Origin: Stenotrophomonas maltophilia | Lineage (GTDB): Bacteria; Pseudomonadota; Gammaproteobacteria; Xanthomonadales; Xanthomonadaceae | Length of the DNA stretch: 64,000 nucleotides | Direction: 5' to 3' | NCBI RefSeq assembly: GCF_002799155.1 | Contig: NZ_NERD01000002.1 | Span: 3,410,001 to 3,474,000, forward strand | Part shown: positions 9,244 to 17,548 of the stretch, in pieces | Numbering within the stretch: the first letter of the stretch is position 1 | How the letters are laid out: every line of letters starts with the position of its first letter | Position numbers and translations under genes: made by a program | The notes under the pieces: generated by a model | The model's input: only the letters and a program-made list of their open reading frames with translations | Database searches by the model: none | Told to the model about the DNA's origin: nothing

Positions 9244-10371
9244 ATGACCACGCATGCACATGAGGCGCTGCTGCGCCTGCTGATGGCGGGAGGCGCACTG
9301 GCGCCCCGACGGGCCCTGCTGCAGGCCGCAGGCGGTGCGCAAGCCGCCATCGCGCAAGGCACCGCGAACTGGCGCGCGCACGGTTGCACGCCGGAGCAGT
9401 GCGCCGCGCTGGAACGCCCCGATACCCGGGCCTGGGCAGCCGCCTGGCGTTGGCTGGAGCAGGACAACCATCACCTGCTGCCCTGCATCGACCCGGCCTT
9501 TCCGCCATCGCTGCTGGAGGTGCCCAATCCGCCGCTGGCCCTGTTCGTGGCCGGTGACCCCAGCCTGGCCTGGCGCCCATCGGTTGCGCTGGTGGGCAGT
9601 CGCTCCCCCACCCCGGGTGGGCGGGCACTGGCCGCACGTTTTGCCGGCTGCTTCGTCGAAGCGGGCCTGGCGGTGACCAGTGGCCTGGCCGCAGGCATCG
9701 ATGCGGCCGCGCACCAGGCCACGCTGGAGGCCGGCGGCTGCACCGTGGCGGTGATCGGTACCGGCCCTGACCGGGCCTATCCGGACAGCCACGCCCGGCT
9801 GCAGGCACGGATCGCCGCCGAAGGCGTAGTGCTCAGTGAGTATCTGCCGGGCACGGCTGCCCGCCCCGGCCACTTCCCCGCGCGCAACCGGCTGGTGGCC
9901 GGGCTGGCGCTGGCCACCGTGGTGGTCGAGGCCGCCCAGCGTTCGGGCGCGCTGATCACTGCGCGCCTGGCCGCCGAGGCAGGCCGGGAGGTCTGTGCCC
10001 TGCCCGGATCGGTGCTCAACCCGCGCGCGGCCGGCTGCCACCGGCTGATCCGTGAGGGCGCGGCGCTGGTCGAGCGCCCCGAGGAAGTACTGGAACTGCT
10101 CGCCCCCGCCCTCCGCCAGCAACTGCCGGGCTTGCAATCACGGCTGGCCACCCCCACTGAACAGGCACCGCCGGCACTCCTGCCGGCGCGCTGGGCCGAC
10201 GACCCTGACTACCAGCGCTTGTGGAGGGCCCTGGACCACAACCCAAGCGGTATGGATTCACTGATCACGCGCTCTGGATTGACGGCGTCACAGGTGTCCT
10301 CCATGCTGCTGGCCATGGAACTGGCGGGAATCGTGGTGTGCGTACACGGCCGCTACTGTCGAACTCCCTAG
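9244..10371 (+). CDS. dprA: DNA-processing protein DprA (Smf)
   Basis: This 375-aa cytoplasmic protein protects incoming single-stranded DNA and loads RecA in natural transformation. The Rossmann-like core has [16 protein letters not shown] (about 115-130), [45 protein letters not shown] and [17 protein letters not shown]. The C-terminal ~60 residues form the DprA winged-helix domain ([28 protein letters not shown]). The N-terminal helical part is SAM-like. The ATG at 9244 has GATAGT only 5 nt upstream and no normal Shine-Dalgarno, so the mRNA may be leaderless. smg follows 43 bp later, a common arrangement. Confidence 0.95.
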   Translation: MTTHAHEALLRLLMAGGALAPRRALLQAAGGAQAAIAQGTANWRAHGCTPEQCAALERPDTRAWAAAWRWLEQDNHHLLPCIDPAFPPSLLEVPNPPLALFVAGDPSLAWRPSVALVGSRSPTPGGRALAARFAGCFVEAGLAVTSGLAAGIDAAAHQATLEAGGCTVAVIGTGPDRAYPDSHARLQARIAAEGVVLSEYLPGTAARPGHFPARNRLVAGLALATVVVEAAQRSGALITARLAAEAGREVCALPGSVLNPRAAGCHRLIREGAALVERPEEVLELLAPALRQQLPGLQSRLATPTEQAPPALLPARWADDPDYQRLWRALDHNPSGMDSLITRSGLTASQVSSMLLAMELAGIVVCVHGRYCRTP

Positions 10372-10414
10372 TTTCTTCACCTCCACAGCGTCGCGCGACG
10401 CAGGCCGAGGGGCA

Positions 10415-10888
10415 ATGAAAGAGAGCATCCTGGACGTACTGTTGTACCTGTTTGAACACTATTTCAGCGAAGATGCGGACCTGATCCGTGACCGCGATTC
10501 GCTCCAGAACGGTCTGATCCAGGCCGGTTTCAGTCCCACCGAGATCAACAAGGCGTTCGACTGGCTCGATGCCCTGGCCGCGCAGCGGCCGAGCGTGGCC
10601 CAGGCGCGGGTCGATGGCCCCGTGCGCATCTACCATGGCCCCGAGCTGGACAAGCTGGACGTGGAATGCCGCGGCTTCCTGCTCTACCTGGAACAGCACG
10701 GCATCCTCGACGCCGACCAGCGCGAGCTGGTGCTGGACCGCGCGATGGCCCTGGACCAGGACGAACTGGACCTGGACGACCTGAAGTGGGTCGTGCTGAT
10801 GGTGCTGTTCAACCAGCCCGGCTCTGAAGCGGCCTATGCCTGGATGGAGACGCAGATGTTCATGGACGAGCCAGAACCCCTGCACTGA
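10415..10888 (+). CDS. smg: Smg family protein (DUF494)
   Basis: This 157-aa protein matches the full-length Smg family. It starts [16 protein letters not shown], has [12 protein letters not shown] in the middle, and the C-terminal [24 protein letters not shown] segment is highly typical. It is soluble and acidic, with no signal peptide. Its function is unknown, but it is conserved beside dprA and topA in gammaproteobacteria. The Shine-Dalgarno GAGGGG lies just before the ATG. It is in line with dprA and probably co-transcribed. Confidence 0.92.
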   Translation: MKESILDVLLYLFEHYFSEDADLIRDRDSLQNGLIQAGFSPTEINKAFDWLDALAAQRPSVAQARVDGPVRIYHGPELDKLDVECRGFLLYLEQHGILDADQRELVLDRAMALDQDELDLDDLKWVVLMVLFNQPGSEAAYAWMETQMFMDEPEPLH

Positions 10889-10927
10889 CCGTACACTTGG
10901 GGGCATAGCGCATTCAGGAGCGTCCCC

Positions 10928-11677
10928 GTGAGCGAGTGGTTCCATGCAGAAGGCAACCGGCAGCAAGGCCCGCTGCCGGCGGAACGGTTGGTCGAGTTGT
11001 TCCGCAGCAACCAGATCTCCCTGGACACCCTGGTCTGGCGCGACGGCTTGCCGCAATGGCAACCGTTGCGCACCGTCGTCGATGAGCTGGGCCTGATCGT
11101 ACCGGCGCTGGACGCCGCCGCGCCGGCCGTGGAACCCGAGCCCGAGCCCGAACCACTGCCGCCGCAGCCACCCGTGCTGCCGCCATCCACGCCCTATGCC
11201 ACCCAGACCCCGGCCGGGATCCTGCCGCCGCCGAAGAAGAAGCTCTCCGGCTGCGCCCTGACCGCGATCATCGTCGGTGGCCTGCTGCTGGTGCTGGTAC
11301 CGATCGTGGCCATCCTCGCGGCGATCGCCCTGCCTGCCTACAGCGACTACACCGTGCGTGCCAAGGTCGCCGCCGCGGTCAATGCCCTGCAGCCGCTGAA
11401 ACAGCAGGTGCAGCACTTCGCCGACGACGAAGGCCGCTGCCCCGGTGCCAACGATGCCGGCTTCCCGGCCCCGGGTGACTTCACCCAGGCCGGCCTGTCG
11501 GCGGTGAACATCGGTCGCTTCAACAACGGCCACTGTGGCATCGAAGCCACGCTGGCCGTGCCCGGCAAGAGCCTCGATGGCGACCTGCTGTGGCTGGAAT
11601 ATGATCGCGACAGCGGCCGCTGGGAATGCAGCGGTGAAAGCGACGACAAGTACCTGCCGCCGTCGTGCCGCGGCTGA
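10928..11677 (+). CDS. GYF_2-domain protein fused to a type IV pilin-like module
   Basis: This is a 249-aa protein from a GTG start with AGGAG 8-9 nt upstream. Residues 1-55 are a GYF_2/DUF4339 domain (EWFHAEGNRQQGPLPAERL, TLVWRDGLPQW). Residues 60-105 are a Pro/Glu-rich linker. A TM helix at about 112-135 is followed by AILAAIALPAYSDYTVRAKV, almost a type IV pilin N-terminal helix, and the C-terminus ends WECSGESDDKYLPPSCR as in PilA globular domains. The prepilin peptidase site (G/FTLIE) is missing, so it should remain an inner-membrane protein with the pilin-like domain outside. Function unknown. It is followed by a second GYF_2 gene. Confidence 0.8.
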   Translation: MSEWFHAEGNRQQGPLPAERLVELFRSNQISLDTLVWRDGLPQWQPLRTVVDELGLIVPALDAAAPAVEPEPEPEPLPPQPPVLPPSTPYATQTPAGILPPPKKKLSGCALTAIIVGGLLLVLVPIVAILAAIALPAYSDYTVRAKVAAAVNALQPLKQQVQHFADDEGRCPGANDAGFPAPGDFTQAGLSAVNIGRFNNGHCGIEATLAVPGKSLDGDLLWLEYDRDSGRWECSGESDDKYLPPSCRG

Positions 11678-11726
11678 GCCACGCGCACGCCAGCGCCTCC
11701 AAGGACGATCCAACAGGGAACATGCA

Positions 11727-12656
11727 ATGACCGAGTGGTACTACGCCGAAGGACAGCAACGCCAGGGCCCGCTGCCGGCCCAGGACATCCGCCAGCGCTT
11801 CCAGCGCGGCCAACTGAACCTGGACACCCTGGTCTGGCGCGAAGGCATGGCCCAGTGGGCTGCACTTCGCCAGGTGGTCGATGAGCTGGGCCTGCAGACG
11901 CTGGCCGACGCCAGCACCGCCACCGCCAGCGGCGGCTTCGATCTGCGCAACGACTACGCTGCCATCGACAACGGCACTGCACCGCTGCCTGGCACGGGTG
12001 CGCTCAGCAGCTCGCCCTACAGCGCCCCGGCCGCCGCCGGTGCCGGCGGCCCGCAGCCGGTGATCGGCGGCGAGGTGGTCTACGCAGGCTTCTGGAAGCG
12101 CGTAGCGGCCTACATGATCGACTACTTCGTGCTGGCCGTTCCGGGCGGCATCATCGGCGCCATCATGGGCGTGGTGCTCGGCGCCAGCATGGGCGCGGTG
12201 GGCAGTGGCGAAACGTCCATTGAGATCGTCGCGCAGCTCGCCAGCGCACTGATCAACCTGGCCATCGGCGTTGCCTACTACACCTGGTTCCATTCCTCGC
12301 AGGGTGGCGCCACGCTGGGCAAGATGGCGGTCGGCATCAAGGTCGTGCGCAGCAACGGTGACCGCCTGACCAGGGGCCGCGCCTTCGGTCGCTACTGGGC
12401 CATGCTGCTGAGCAGCTTCACCCTCGGCATCGGCTTCCTGATGGCGGCCTTCACCGAGCGCAAGCAAGGCCTGCACGACATGATCTGCGACACCCTGGTG
12501 GTCGACCGCTGGGCGTACACCGATCAGCCGCACCTGCAGCGCCATGAGCTGGGTACGGTCACCATCGTGATCCTGGTGCTGACCGGCCTGCTGTCGCTGG
12601 CGGGCCTGGTGCTGCTGGTGGCCGCAGTCGGCTTCATCGCCAAGATGGCCTCATGA
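11727..12656 (+). CDS. GYF_2-domain RDD family membrane protein
   Basis: This is a 309-aa protein. Residues 1-55 are a GYF_2 domain (TEWYYAEGQQRQGPLPAQD, TLVWREGMAQW) clearly paralogous to that of the gene upstream. A variable linker and then an RDD domain follow (YAGFWKRVAAYMIDYFVLAVP, GATLGKMAVGIKVV, ERKQGLHDMICDTLVV), with 3-4 TM segments and a final C-terminal TM helix. RDD proteins are small membrane proteins, some acting as Na+/H+ antiporters; the substrate here is unknown. The start at 11727 has AGGGAA upstream; longer in-frame reading runs into the previous gene. The shared N-terminal domain with its neighbour suggests a common partner. Confidence 0.85.
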   Translation: MTEWYYAEGQQRQGPLPAQDIRQRFQRGQLNLDTLVWREGMAQWAALRQVVDELGLQTLADASTATASGGFDLRNDYAAIDNGTAPLPGTGALSSSPYSAPAAAGAGGPQPVIGGEVVYAGFWKRVAAYMIDYFVLAVPGGIIGAIMGVVLGASMGAVGSGETSIEIVAQLASALINLAIGVAYYTWFHSSQGGATLGKMAVGIKVVRSNGDRLTRGRAFGRYWAMLLSSFTLGIGFLMAAFTERKQGLHDMICDTLVVDRWAYTDQPHLQRHELGTVTIVILVLTGLLSLAGLVLLVAAVGFIAKMAS

Positions 12657-12725
12657 ACGGCCATCCTCACGCCTGGCTGCTTGACAGCCGCTGGCCGGGC
12701 GTGATTCCTCTAATAAGGTGAAACC

Positions 12726-12754
12726 TGAACGCCCGGCACACTACCGGGCGTTCA
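12726..12754. terminator. Hairpin between the RDD gene and topA
   Basis: Perfect 11-bp arms TGAACGCCCGG and CCGGGCGTTCA with a 7-nt loop. No strong T tract follows on either strand, so this is a likely but weak or Rho-assisted terminator. Confidence 0.55.
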
Positions 12755-12849
12755 GCGTATTGATTTGTCCGTGGCCGCTTCACTAATGCGGCCGTTTGCT
12801 CCACCCTAGCGGCCCCTCCCCTGCGGCTCGCCCCACAGACACTGCTGCC

Positions 12850-15327
12850 ATGCCCAAGCACCTGCTCATCGTCGAATCGCCGGCCAAGGCCAAGACGATC
12901 AACAAATACCTCGGCAAGGACTACACCGTCCTGGCCTCGTATGGGCATGTGCGTGACCTGATTCCGAAGGAAGGCGCGGTCGACCCGGACAACGGGTTCG
13001 CCATGCACTACGACGTGATCGACAAGAACGAGAAGCATGTCGACGCGATCGCCAAGGCCGCCAAGGGCGCCGACGACATCCTGCTGGCGACCGACCCGGA
13101 TCGCGAGGGTGAAGCGATCAGCTGGCATATTGCCGAGATCCTGAAGGAACGCGGGCTGGTCAAGGACAAGCCGATGCAGCGGGTGGTGTTCACCGAGATC
13201 ACCCCGCGCGCCATCAAGGAAGCGATCAGCCAGCCGCGCGCGATCGCCAGCGACCTGGTCGATGCCCAGCAGGCGCGCCGCGCACTGGACTACCTGGTCG
13301 GCTTCAATCTGTCGCCGGTGCTGTGGCGCAAGGTCCAGCGCGGCCTGTCCGCCGGCCGCGTGCAGAGCCCGGCGCTGCGCATGATCGTCGAGCGCGAGGA
13401 AGAGATCGAAGCCTTCATCGCCCGCGAGTACTGGTCGATCGCCGCCGAGTGCGCACACCCGTCGCAGCACTTCAACGCCAAGCTGGTCAAGCTGGACGGG
13501 CAGAAGTTCGAGCAGTTCACCATCACCGACGGCGACACCGCCGAAGCCGCCCGCCTGCGCATCCAGCAGGCCGCGCAGGGCTCGCTGCATGTCACCGACG
13601 TGGCCAGCAAGGAACGCAAGCGCCGCCCGGCGCCGCCGTTCACCACCTCCACCCTGCAGCAGGAAGCCTCGCGCAAGCTCGGTTTCACCACCCGCAAGAC
13701 CATGCAGGTGGCGCAGAAGCTGTACGAAGGCGTGGCGATCGGTGATGAAGGCACCGTCGGCCTGATCTCGTACATGCGTACCGACTCGGTGAACCTGTCG
13801 CAGGACGCGCTGGCCGAAATCCGCGACGTGATCGCCCGTGATTACGGCATCGCCTCGCTGCCGGACCAGCCGAACACCTACCAGACCAAGTCGAAGAATG
13901 CCCAGGAAGCACACGAAGCGGTGCGCCCGACCTCGGCCCTGCGCACCCCGGCCCAGGTGGCGCGCTTCCTGACCGATGACGAGCGCCGCCTGTACGAGCT
14001 GATCTGGAAGCGCGCCGTCGCCTGCCAGATGATCCCGGCCACGCTCAACACCGTCAGTGTCGACCTGTCGGCCGGCAGCGAGCACGTGTTCCGCGCCAGC
14101 GGTACCACCGTGGTGGTGCCCGGCTTCCTGGCCGTGTACGAGGAAGGCAAGGACAACAAGAGCGCCGAAGACGAGGACGAAGGCCGCAAGCTGCCGGCGA
14201 TGAAGCCTGGCGACCGCGTGCCGCTGGAACGCATCCAGGCCGAGCAGCATTTCACCCAGCCGCCGCCGCGTTACACCGAAGCGGCGCTGGTGAAGGCGCT
14301 GGAGGAGTACGGCATCGGCCGTCCCTCGACCTACGCCTCGATCATCCAGACCCTGCTGTTCCGCAAGTACGTGGAAATGGAGGGCCGCAGCTTCCGTCCC
14401 TCCGACGTCGGCCGCGCGGTGTCCAAGTTCCTGTCCAGCCACTTCACCCAGTACGTGGACTACGACTTCACCGCCAAGCTCGAAGACGAGCTCGACGCCG
14501 TCTCGCGTGGCGAAGAAGAGTGGATCCCGCTGATGGCCCGCTTCTGGGAGCCGTTCAAGGAACTGGTGGAAGACAAGAAGGAATCGGTTGACCGCGCCGA
14601 GGCCAGTGGCGCGCGCGAGCTCGGCACCGATCCGAAGACCGGCAAGCCGGTCAGCGTGCGCCTCGGCCGCTTCGGGCCTTACGCCGCCATCGGCAGCACC
14701 GCCGAGGACGCCGAGGAGAAGCCGAAGTTCGCCTCGCTGCGCCCCGGCCAGTCGATGCACACCATCTCGCTGGAAGACGCGCTGGAACTGTTCCTGATGC
14801 CGCGTGCGCTGGGCGAGGACAACGGCGAACCGGTCAGCGTCGGCATCGGCCGCTTCGGCCCGTTCGCCAAGCGCGGCAGCACCTATGCCTCGCTGAAGAA
14901 GGAAGACGACCCCTACACCATCGACCTGGCTCGCGCCGTGTTCCTGATCGAAGAGAAGGAAGAGATCGCGCGCAACCGGATCATCAAGGAGTTCGAGGGC
15001 AGCGACATCCAGGTGCTGAACGGCCGCTTCGGCCCGTACATCAGCGACGGCAGGATGAACGGCAAGATCCCCAAGGATCGCGAGCCGGCATCGCTGACCC
15101 TGGCCGAGGTGCAGCAGCTGATGGAAGAAACCGGCAAGCCGGTGCGCAAGGGCTTCGGTGCCAAGAAGGCCGCCGCGAAGAAGGCTCCGGCCAAGAAGGC
15201 TGCAGTGAAGAAGGAAGCGGCGCCGAAGAAGGCTGCGGCCAAGAAGGCGCCGGCCAAGAAGGCGGTGAAGAAGGCTGCCGCAAAGAAGGCGCCGGCGAAG
15301 AAGGCCGTCAAGAAGGTCGCCAAGTAG
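12850..15327 (+). CDS. topA: DNA topoisomerase I
   Basis: This 825-aa type IA topoisomerase relaxes negative supercoils. The N-terminal Toprim domain starts MPKHLLIVESPAKAKTINKY and contains the acidic triad DPDREGE. The catalytic Tyr is Tyr308 in SYMRTDSVNLS. AQEAHEAVRPT and YGIGRPSTYASIIQTL are conserved core motifs. Downstream are TopA C-terminal repeat domains (LGRFGPYAAIG, GRFGPFAKRG, NGRFGPYISDG). The last ~55 residues are a Lys/Ala-rich tail of AAKKAPAKK-type repeats instead of Cys4 zinc ribbons. ATG 12850 is chosen on homology. The stop codon TAG is the GTAG of a repeat at 15324. Confidence 0.97.
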   Translation: MPKHLLIVESPAKAKTINKYLGKDYTVLASYGHVRDLIPKEGAVDPDNGFAMHYDVIDKNEKHVDAIAKAAKGADDILLATDPDREGEAISWHIAEILKERGLVKDKPMQRVVFTEITPRAIKEAISQPRAIASDLVDAQQARRALDYLVGFNLSPVLWRKVQRGLSAGRVQSPALRMIVEREEEIEAFIAREYWSIAAECAHPSQHFNAKLVKLDGQKFEQFTITDGDTAEAARLRIQQAAQGSLHVTDVASKERKRRPAPPFTTSTLQQEASRKLGFTTRKTMQVAQKLYEGVAIGDEGTVGLISYMRTDSVNLSQDALAEIRDVIARDYGIASLPDQPNTYQTKSKNAQEAHEAVRPTSALRTPAQVARFLTDDERRLYELIWKRAVACQMIPATLNTVSVDLSAGSEHVFRASGTTVVVPGFLAVYEEGKDNKSAEDEDEGRKLPAMKPGDRVPLERIQAEQHFTQPPPRYTEAALVKALEEYGIGRPSTYASIIQTLLFRKYVEMEGRSFRPSDVGRAVSKFLSSHFTQYVDYDFTAKLEDELDAVSRGEEEWIPLMARFWEPFKELVEDKKESVDRAEASGARELGTDPKTGKPVSVRLGRFGPYAAIGSTAEDAEEKPKFASLRPGQSMHTISLEDALELFLMPRALGEDNGEPVSVGIGRFGPFAKRGSTYASLKKEDDPYTIDLARAVFLIEEKEEIARNRIIKEFEGSDIQVLNGRFGPYISDGRMNGKIPKDREPASLTLAEVQQLMEETGKPVRKGFGAKKAAAKKAPAKKAAVKKEAAPKKAAAKKAPAKKAVKKAAAKKAPAKKAVKKVAK

Positions 15328-15383
15328 ATTCACGCCATGCGTGGATGAGGGTCAAGGTGTGCGGACCAACGGTCCGCACCTAC
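15324..15383. repeat. SMAG-type GTAG repeat dimer after topA
   Basis: The element runs from GTAG (15324-15327, containing the topA stop codon) to CTAC (15380-15383). It has two stems: ATTCACGC/GCGTGGAT and a perfect 9-bp GTGCGGACC/GGTCCGCAC. It resembles the Stenotrophomonas maltophilia GTAG repeat family. Confidence 0.75.
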
Positions 15384-15454
15384 CGTCCGCACCCACCACC
15401 CCTTCTGCACGCAGCAGGGGGATAATGGAGGCCCACGCTGGGCCGGTCGCCGCC

Positions 15455-16015
15455 ATGAAAGAACTCACCCTGGACTCTGCTGTCGCCACGCTCCGCGCCG
15501 GCGGCGTGATCGCCTATCCGACCGAAGCGGTCTGGGGCCTGGGCTGCGATCCGTCGCATGAAGCCGCGGTGCACATGGTATTGCGGCTCAAGCAGCGCCC
15601 GATCGAGAAGGGCATGATCCTGGTCGCCGCCGAACTCTCGCAGCTCGAGGGCTGGGTACGCCTGCAGGCGCTGCCCGACGCCCGCCAGCGTGCGGTGCTG
15701 GCCAGCTGGCCGGGTGCCAACACATGGATCCTGCCGGCCGGTCCGCGCGCCCAACCGTGGGTCACCGGTGAGCACAGCGGCATCGCCGTACGCATCAGCG
15801 CCCACCCACTGGTCGCCGCACTGTGCCGCGCCTGGGGCGGCCCGCTGGTCTCCACCAGCGCCAACCTGGCCGGTGAACCACCGGCGCGCAGCCGTGCCGA
15901 GCTGGATCCACGCCTGCTGCGCCTGCTCGACGGCCTCCTCGATGGCGAGACCGGCGGCCTGGCCCAACCGACCCCGATCCGCGACGCGCTCAGCGGCAAC
16001 GTGCTGCGCTCCTGA
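15455..16015 (+). CDS. tsaC: Threonylcarbamoyl-AMP synthase TsaC (YrdC/Sua5 family)
   Basis: This 186-aa enzyme makes L-threonylcarbamoyl-AMP for t6A37 tRNA modification. It shows the YrdC signature GGVIAYPTEAVWGLGCDP, LRLKQRPIEKGMILVA (the KxR and S/T ATP-binding region), the segment GIAVRISAHPLVAALC and LVSTSANLAGEPP. The length fits E. coli TsaC (190 aa), so it lacks the Sua5 extension. MKELTLDSAVATLRAGG at 15455 matches the family start; an upstream in-frame ATG at 15425 adds only 10 unconserved residues. It lies directly downstream of topA, with a repeat between. Confidence 0.93.
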   Translation: MKELTLDSAVATLRAGGVIAYPTEAVWGLGCDPSHEAAVHMVLRLKQRPIEKGMILVAAELSQLEGWVRLQALPDARQRAVLASWPGANTWILPAGPRAQPWVTGEHSGIAVRISAHPLVAALCRAWGGPLVSTSANLAGEPPARSRAELDPRLLRLLDGLLDGETGGLAQPTPIRDALSGNVLRS

Positions 16016-16058
16016 GCGGACGATTGCACTGCCGCGCACAATCACGCACCCTGCCGCC

Positions 16059-16748
16059 ATGAACCTGCTGCGCACCGCTTTGAGCCTGTGCCTGCTGCTG
16101 CCATGGACCGCACCGGCCGCCGAGGACGTGCGCGTCTACCGCTGCGTCGCCAGCAACGGCGCCGTGGCCCTGCAGGACAGGCCCTGCAGCAGCGGCCGGC
16201 AGGAAGTGCGCGACCTGCAGCGCCCGCGCGACCCGGCGCCCCGGGTGGTGCGCAGCGATGCGACACCCGCGCCTGCCGACGAAGTCCCGGTGGTACGCGA
16301 TCGCGAGGTCCGCCACGTCTACATCCAGCCGCCACAGCCGTTGTACGAGTGCGTGAGCGACGACGGGCGCCGCTATACCAGCGACAACAACGAGGGCAAT
16401 CCGCGCTGGGTGCCGTTGTGGACCAGCGTCTGGCTTCCGCACGGGCACCACGGCCCGGTCCATCCTGGCCCACGCCCGGCCTTCGGCACGCCGGTCGGCA
16501 CCCCCATCGGTGGAGGAACCGGCTACCGGCCGCCCGCAGTGGGTGTCGGTGTGCAGGTCCCGGCCGGCAGCGTGCTGGTCCGCGACAGCTGCCATGCGCT
16601 GCCGCCGCAGGACGTCTGTGCGCGCCTGCGTGACCGCCGCTGGGAACTGGACCGTCGCTACAACAGTGCGCTGCAGAGCGAGCGCACTGCCATCAGCAAC
16701 GAACAGCGTGGCATCGACGCACGCCTGTCGCGGGACTGCGAACGCTGA
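16059..16748 (+). CDS. Secreted DUF4124-type protein
   Basis: This 229-aa protein has a signal peptide (MNLLRTALSLCLLLPWTAPAA). A DUF4124-like domain follows (VRVYRCVASNGAVALQDRPC, residues about 25-45), found in many exported proteobacterial proteins with a CxxxxG pattern. A central part is rich in Pro, Gly and His, and the C-terminus carries Cys pairs (RDSCHALPPQDVCARL, LSRDCER). The several cysteines suggest disulfides in the periplasm. Function unknown. The next gene has the same architecture (C-terminal CEVVRDRCEELP), so the two look like a tandem duplicate. Confidence 0.7.
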   Translation: MNLLRTALSLCLLLPWTAPAAEDVRVYRCVASNGAVALQDRPCSSGRQEVRDLQRPRDPAPRVVRSDATPAPADEVPVVRDREVRHVYIQPPQPLYECVSDDGRRYTSDNNEGNPRWVPLWTSVWLPHGHHGPVHPGPRPAFGTPVGTPIGGGTGYRPPAVGVGVQVPAGSVLVRDSCHALPPQDVCARLRDRRWELDRRYNSALQSERTAISNEQRGIDARLSRDCER

Positions 16749-16782
16749 GCGCAGCGCCTGCCATGGCATGTACGCTGTGCGC

Positions 16783-17502
16783 ATGAAGAATCCGATCTGG
16801 CTGGCCCTGGGCCTGTTCGCCGGCAATGCATGGGCCGACGACGGGGTGATCTACCGCTGTACCTCCAGCAGCAGCGACGTACCCACCCTGCAACGTACGC
16901 CCTGCCCCGCCGGCAGCAAGCAGCAGGTGATACGGGTTCCGGCGGCCGCCAGTGCGCCGCCGGCATCGGCCACATCGGCCCCCGTGCCGGCCCCGCCCGA
17001 GCCGGAGCCAGCGCTGGCTCCGCCTGCTTCTGCACCCAGCCCGCGACATCCCGGCGATGGCCGCACGATCATGGAGGCCGGCATGGTCGAGCGCGAGGGT
17101 GGCGATCTGATACTCGACAGCGCAGCACTGCCGCGCCAGGCCGATGCCACGCCGGACAGCAATGCACCACCGAAGCCACCGCTGCCACCGATCTTCCAGT
17201 GCACCGATAGTCAGGGCGGGGGCTACCTGCACGAGTACGAAGCCGCCCCCGGGCGCTGCGAACTGATGACCGTGCAGGGCCTGGGTGGCGCCACGCCGGT
17301 CAATGCCGCCGGCTGCGAAGTGGTGCGCGACCGCTGCGAGGAACTACCGGAGGCACAGCGCTGCAGCAGTTGGCAGCAACGCTTCCGCAACGCGCGCGGC
17401 CGTGAGCGGTTCGCCTCGCCGGAAAACCGCGACAACGCCCGTGGGGAACGCGAACGGCTGCAGGGCGTGCTGGAGGCCAGCAATTGCCCGGTACCGGGGT
17501 GA
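16783..17502 (+). CDS. Secreted DUF4124-type protein, paralogue of the previous gene
   Basis: This 239-aa protein has a signal peptide MKNPIWLALGLFAGNAWA, then VIYRCTSSSSDVPTLQRTPC (DUF4124-like), a Pro/Ala-rich linker at about 50-95, and a C-terminal Cys-rich part (IFQCTDSQGGGYLHEYEAAPGRCELM, CEVVRDRCEELPEAQRCSSW). It is predicted periplasmic. An alternative ATG at 16768 would add 5 residues. It starts 34 bp after the previous gene and probably shares its transcript. No enzymatic motif seen; function unknown. Confidence 0.7.
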   Translation: MKNPIWLALGLFAGNAWADDGVIYRCTSSSSDVPTLQRTPCPAGSKQQVIRVPAAASAPPASATSAPVPAPPEPEPALAPPASAPSPRHPGDGRTIMEAGMVEREGGDLILDSAALPRQADATPDSNAPPKPPLPPIFQCTDSQGGGYLHEYEAAPGRCELMTVQGLGGATPVNAAGCEVVRDRCEELPEAQRCSSWQQRFRNARGRERFASPENRDNARGERERLQGVLEASNCPVPG

Positions 17503-17515
17503 CAGCCACCCGTAA

Positions 17516-17534
17516 TGCCGGCCAGCGGCCGGCG
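17516..17534. repeat. Short REP-like palindrome
   Basis: TGCCGGCC-AGC-GGCCGGC with the last pair imperfect, lying between convergent genes. It has the same stem family as 27336 and 45617 but no GTAG. Confidence 0.55.
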
Positions 17535-17548
17535 TTGCCACCGAACGA

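Noticed and set aside
12667..15333. 888-codon open frame on the minus strand across topA
   Set aside because: It is the antisense shadow of topA in GC-rich DNA. Its composition (long Leu/Gly/Arg/His runs) is not protein-like, while the plus-strand frame has all topoisomerase motifs.
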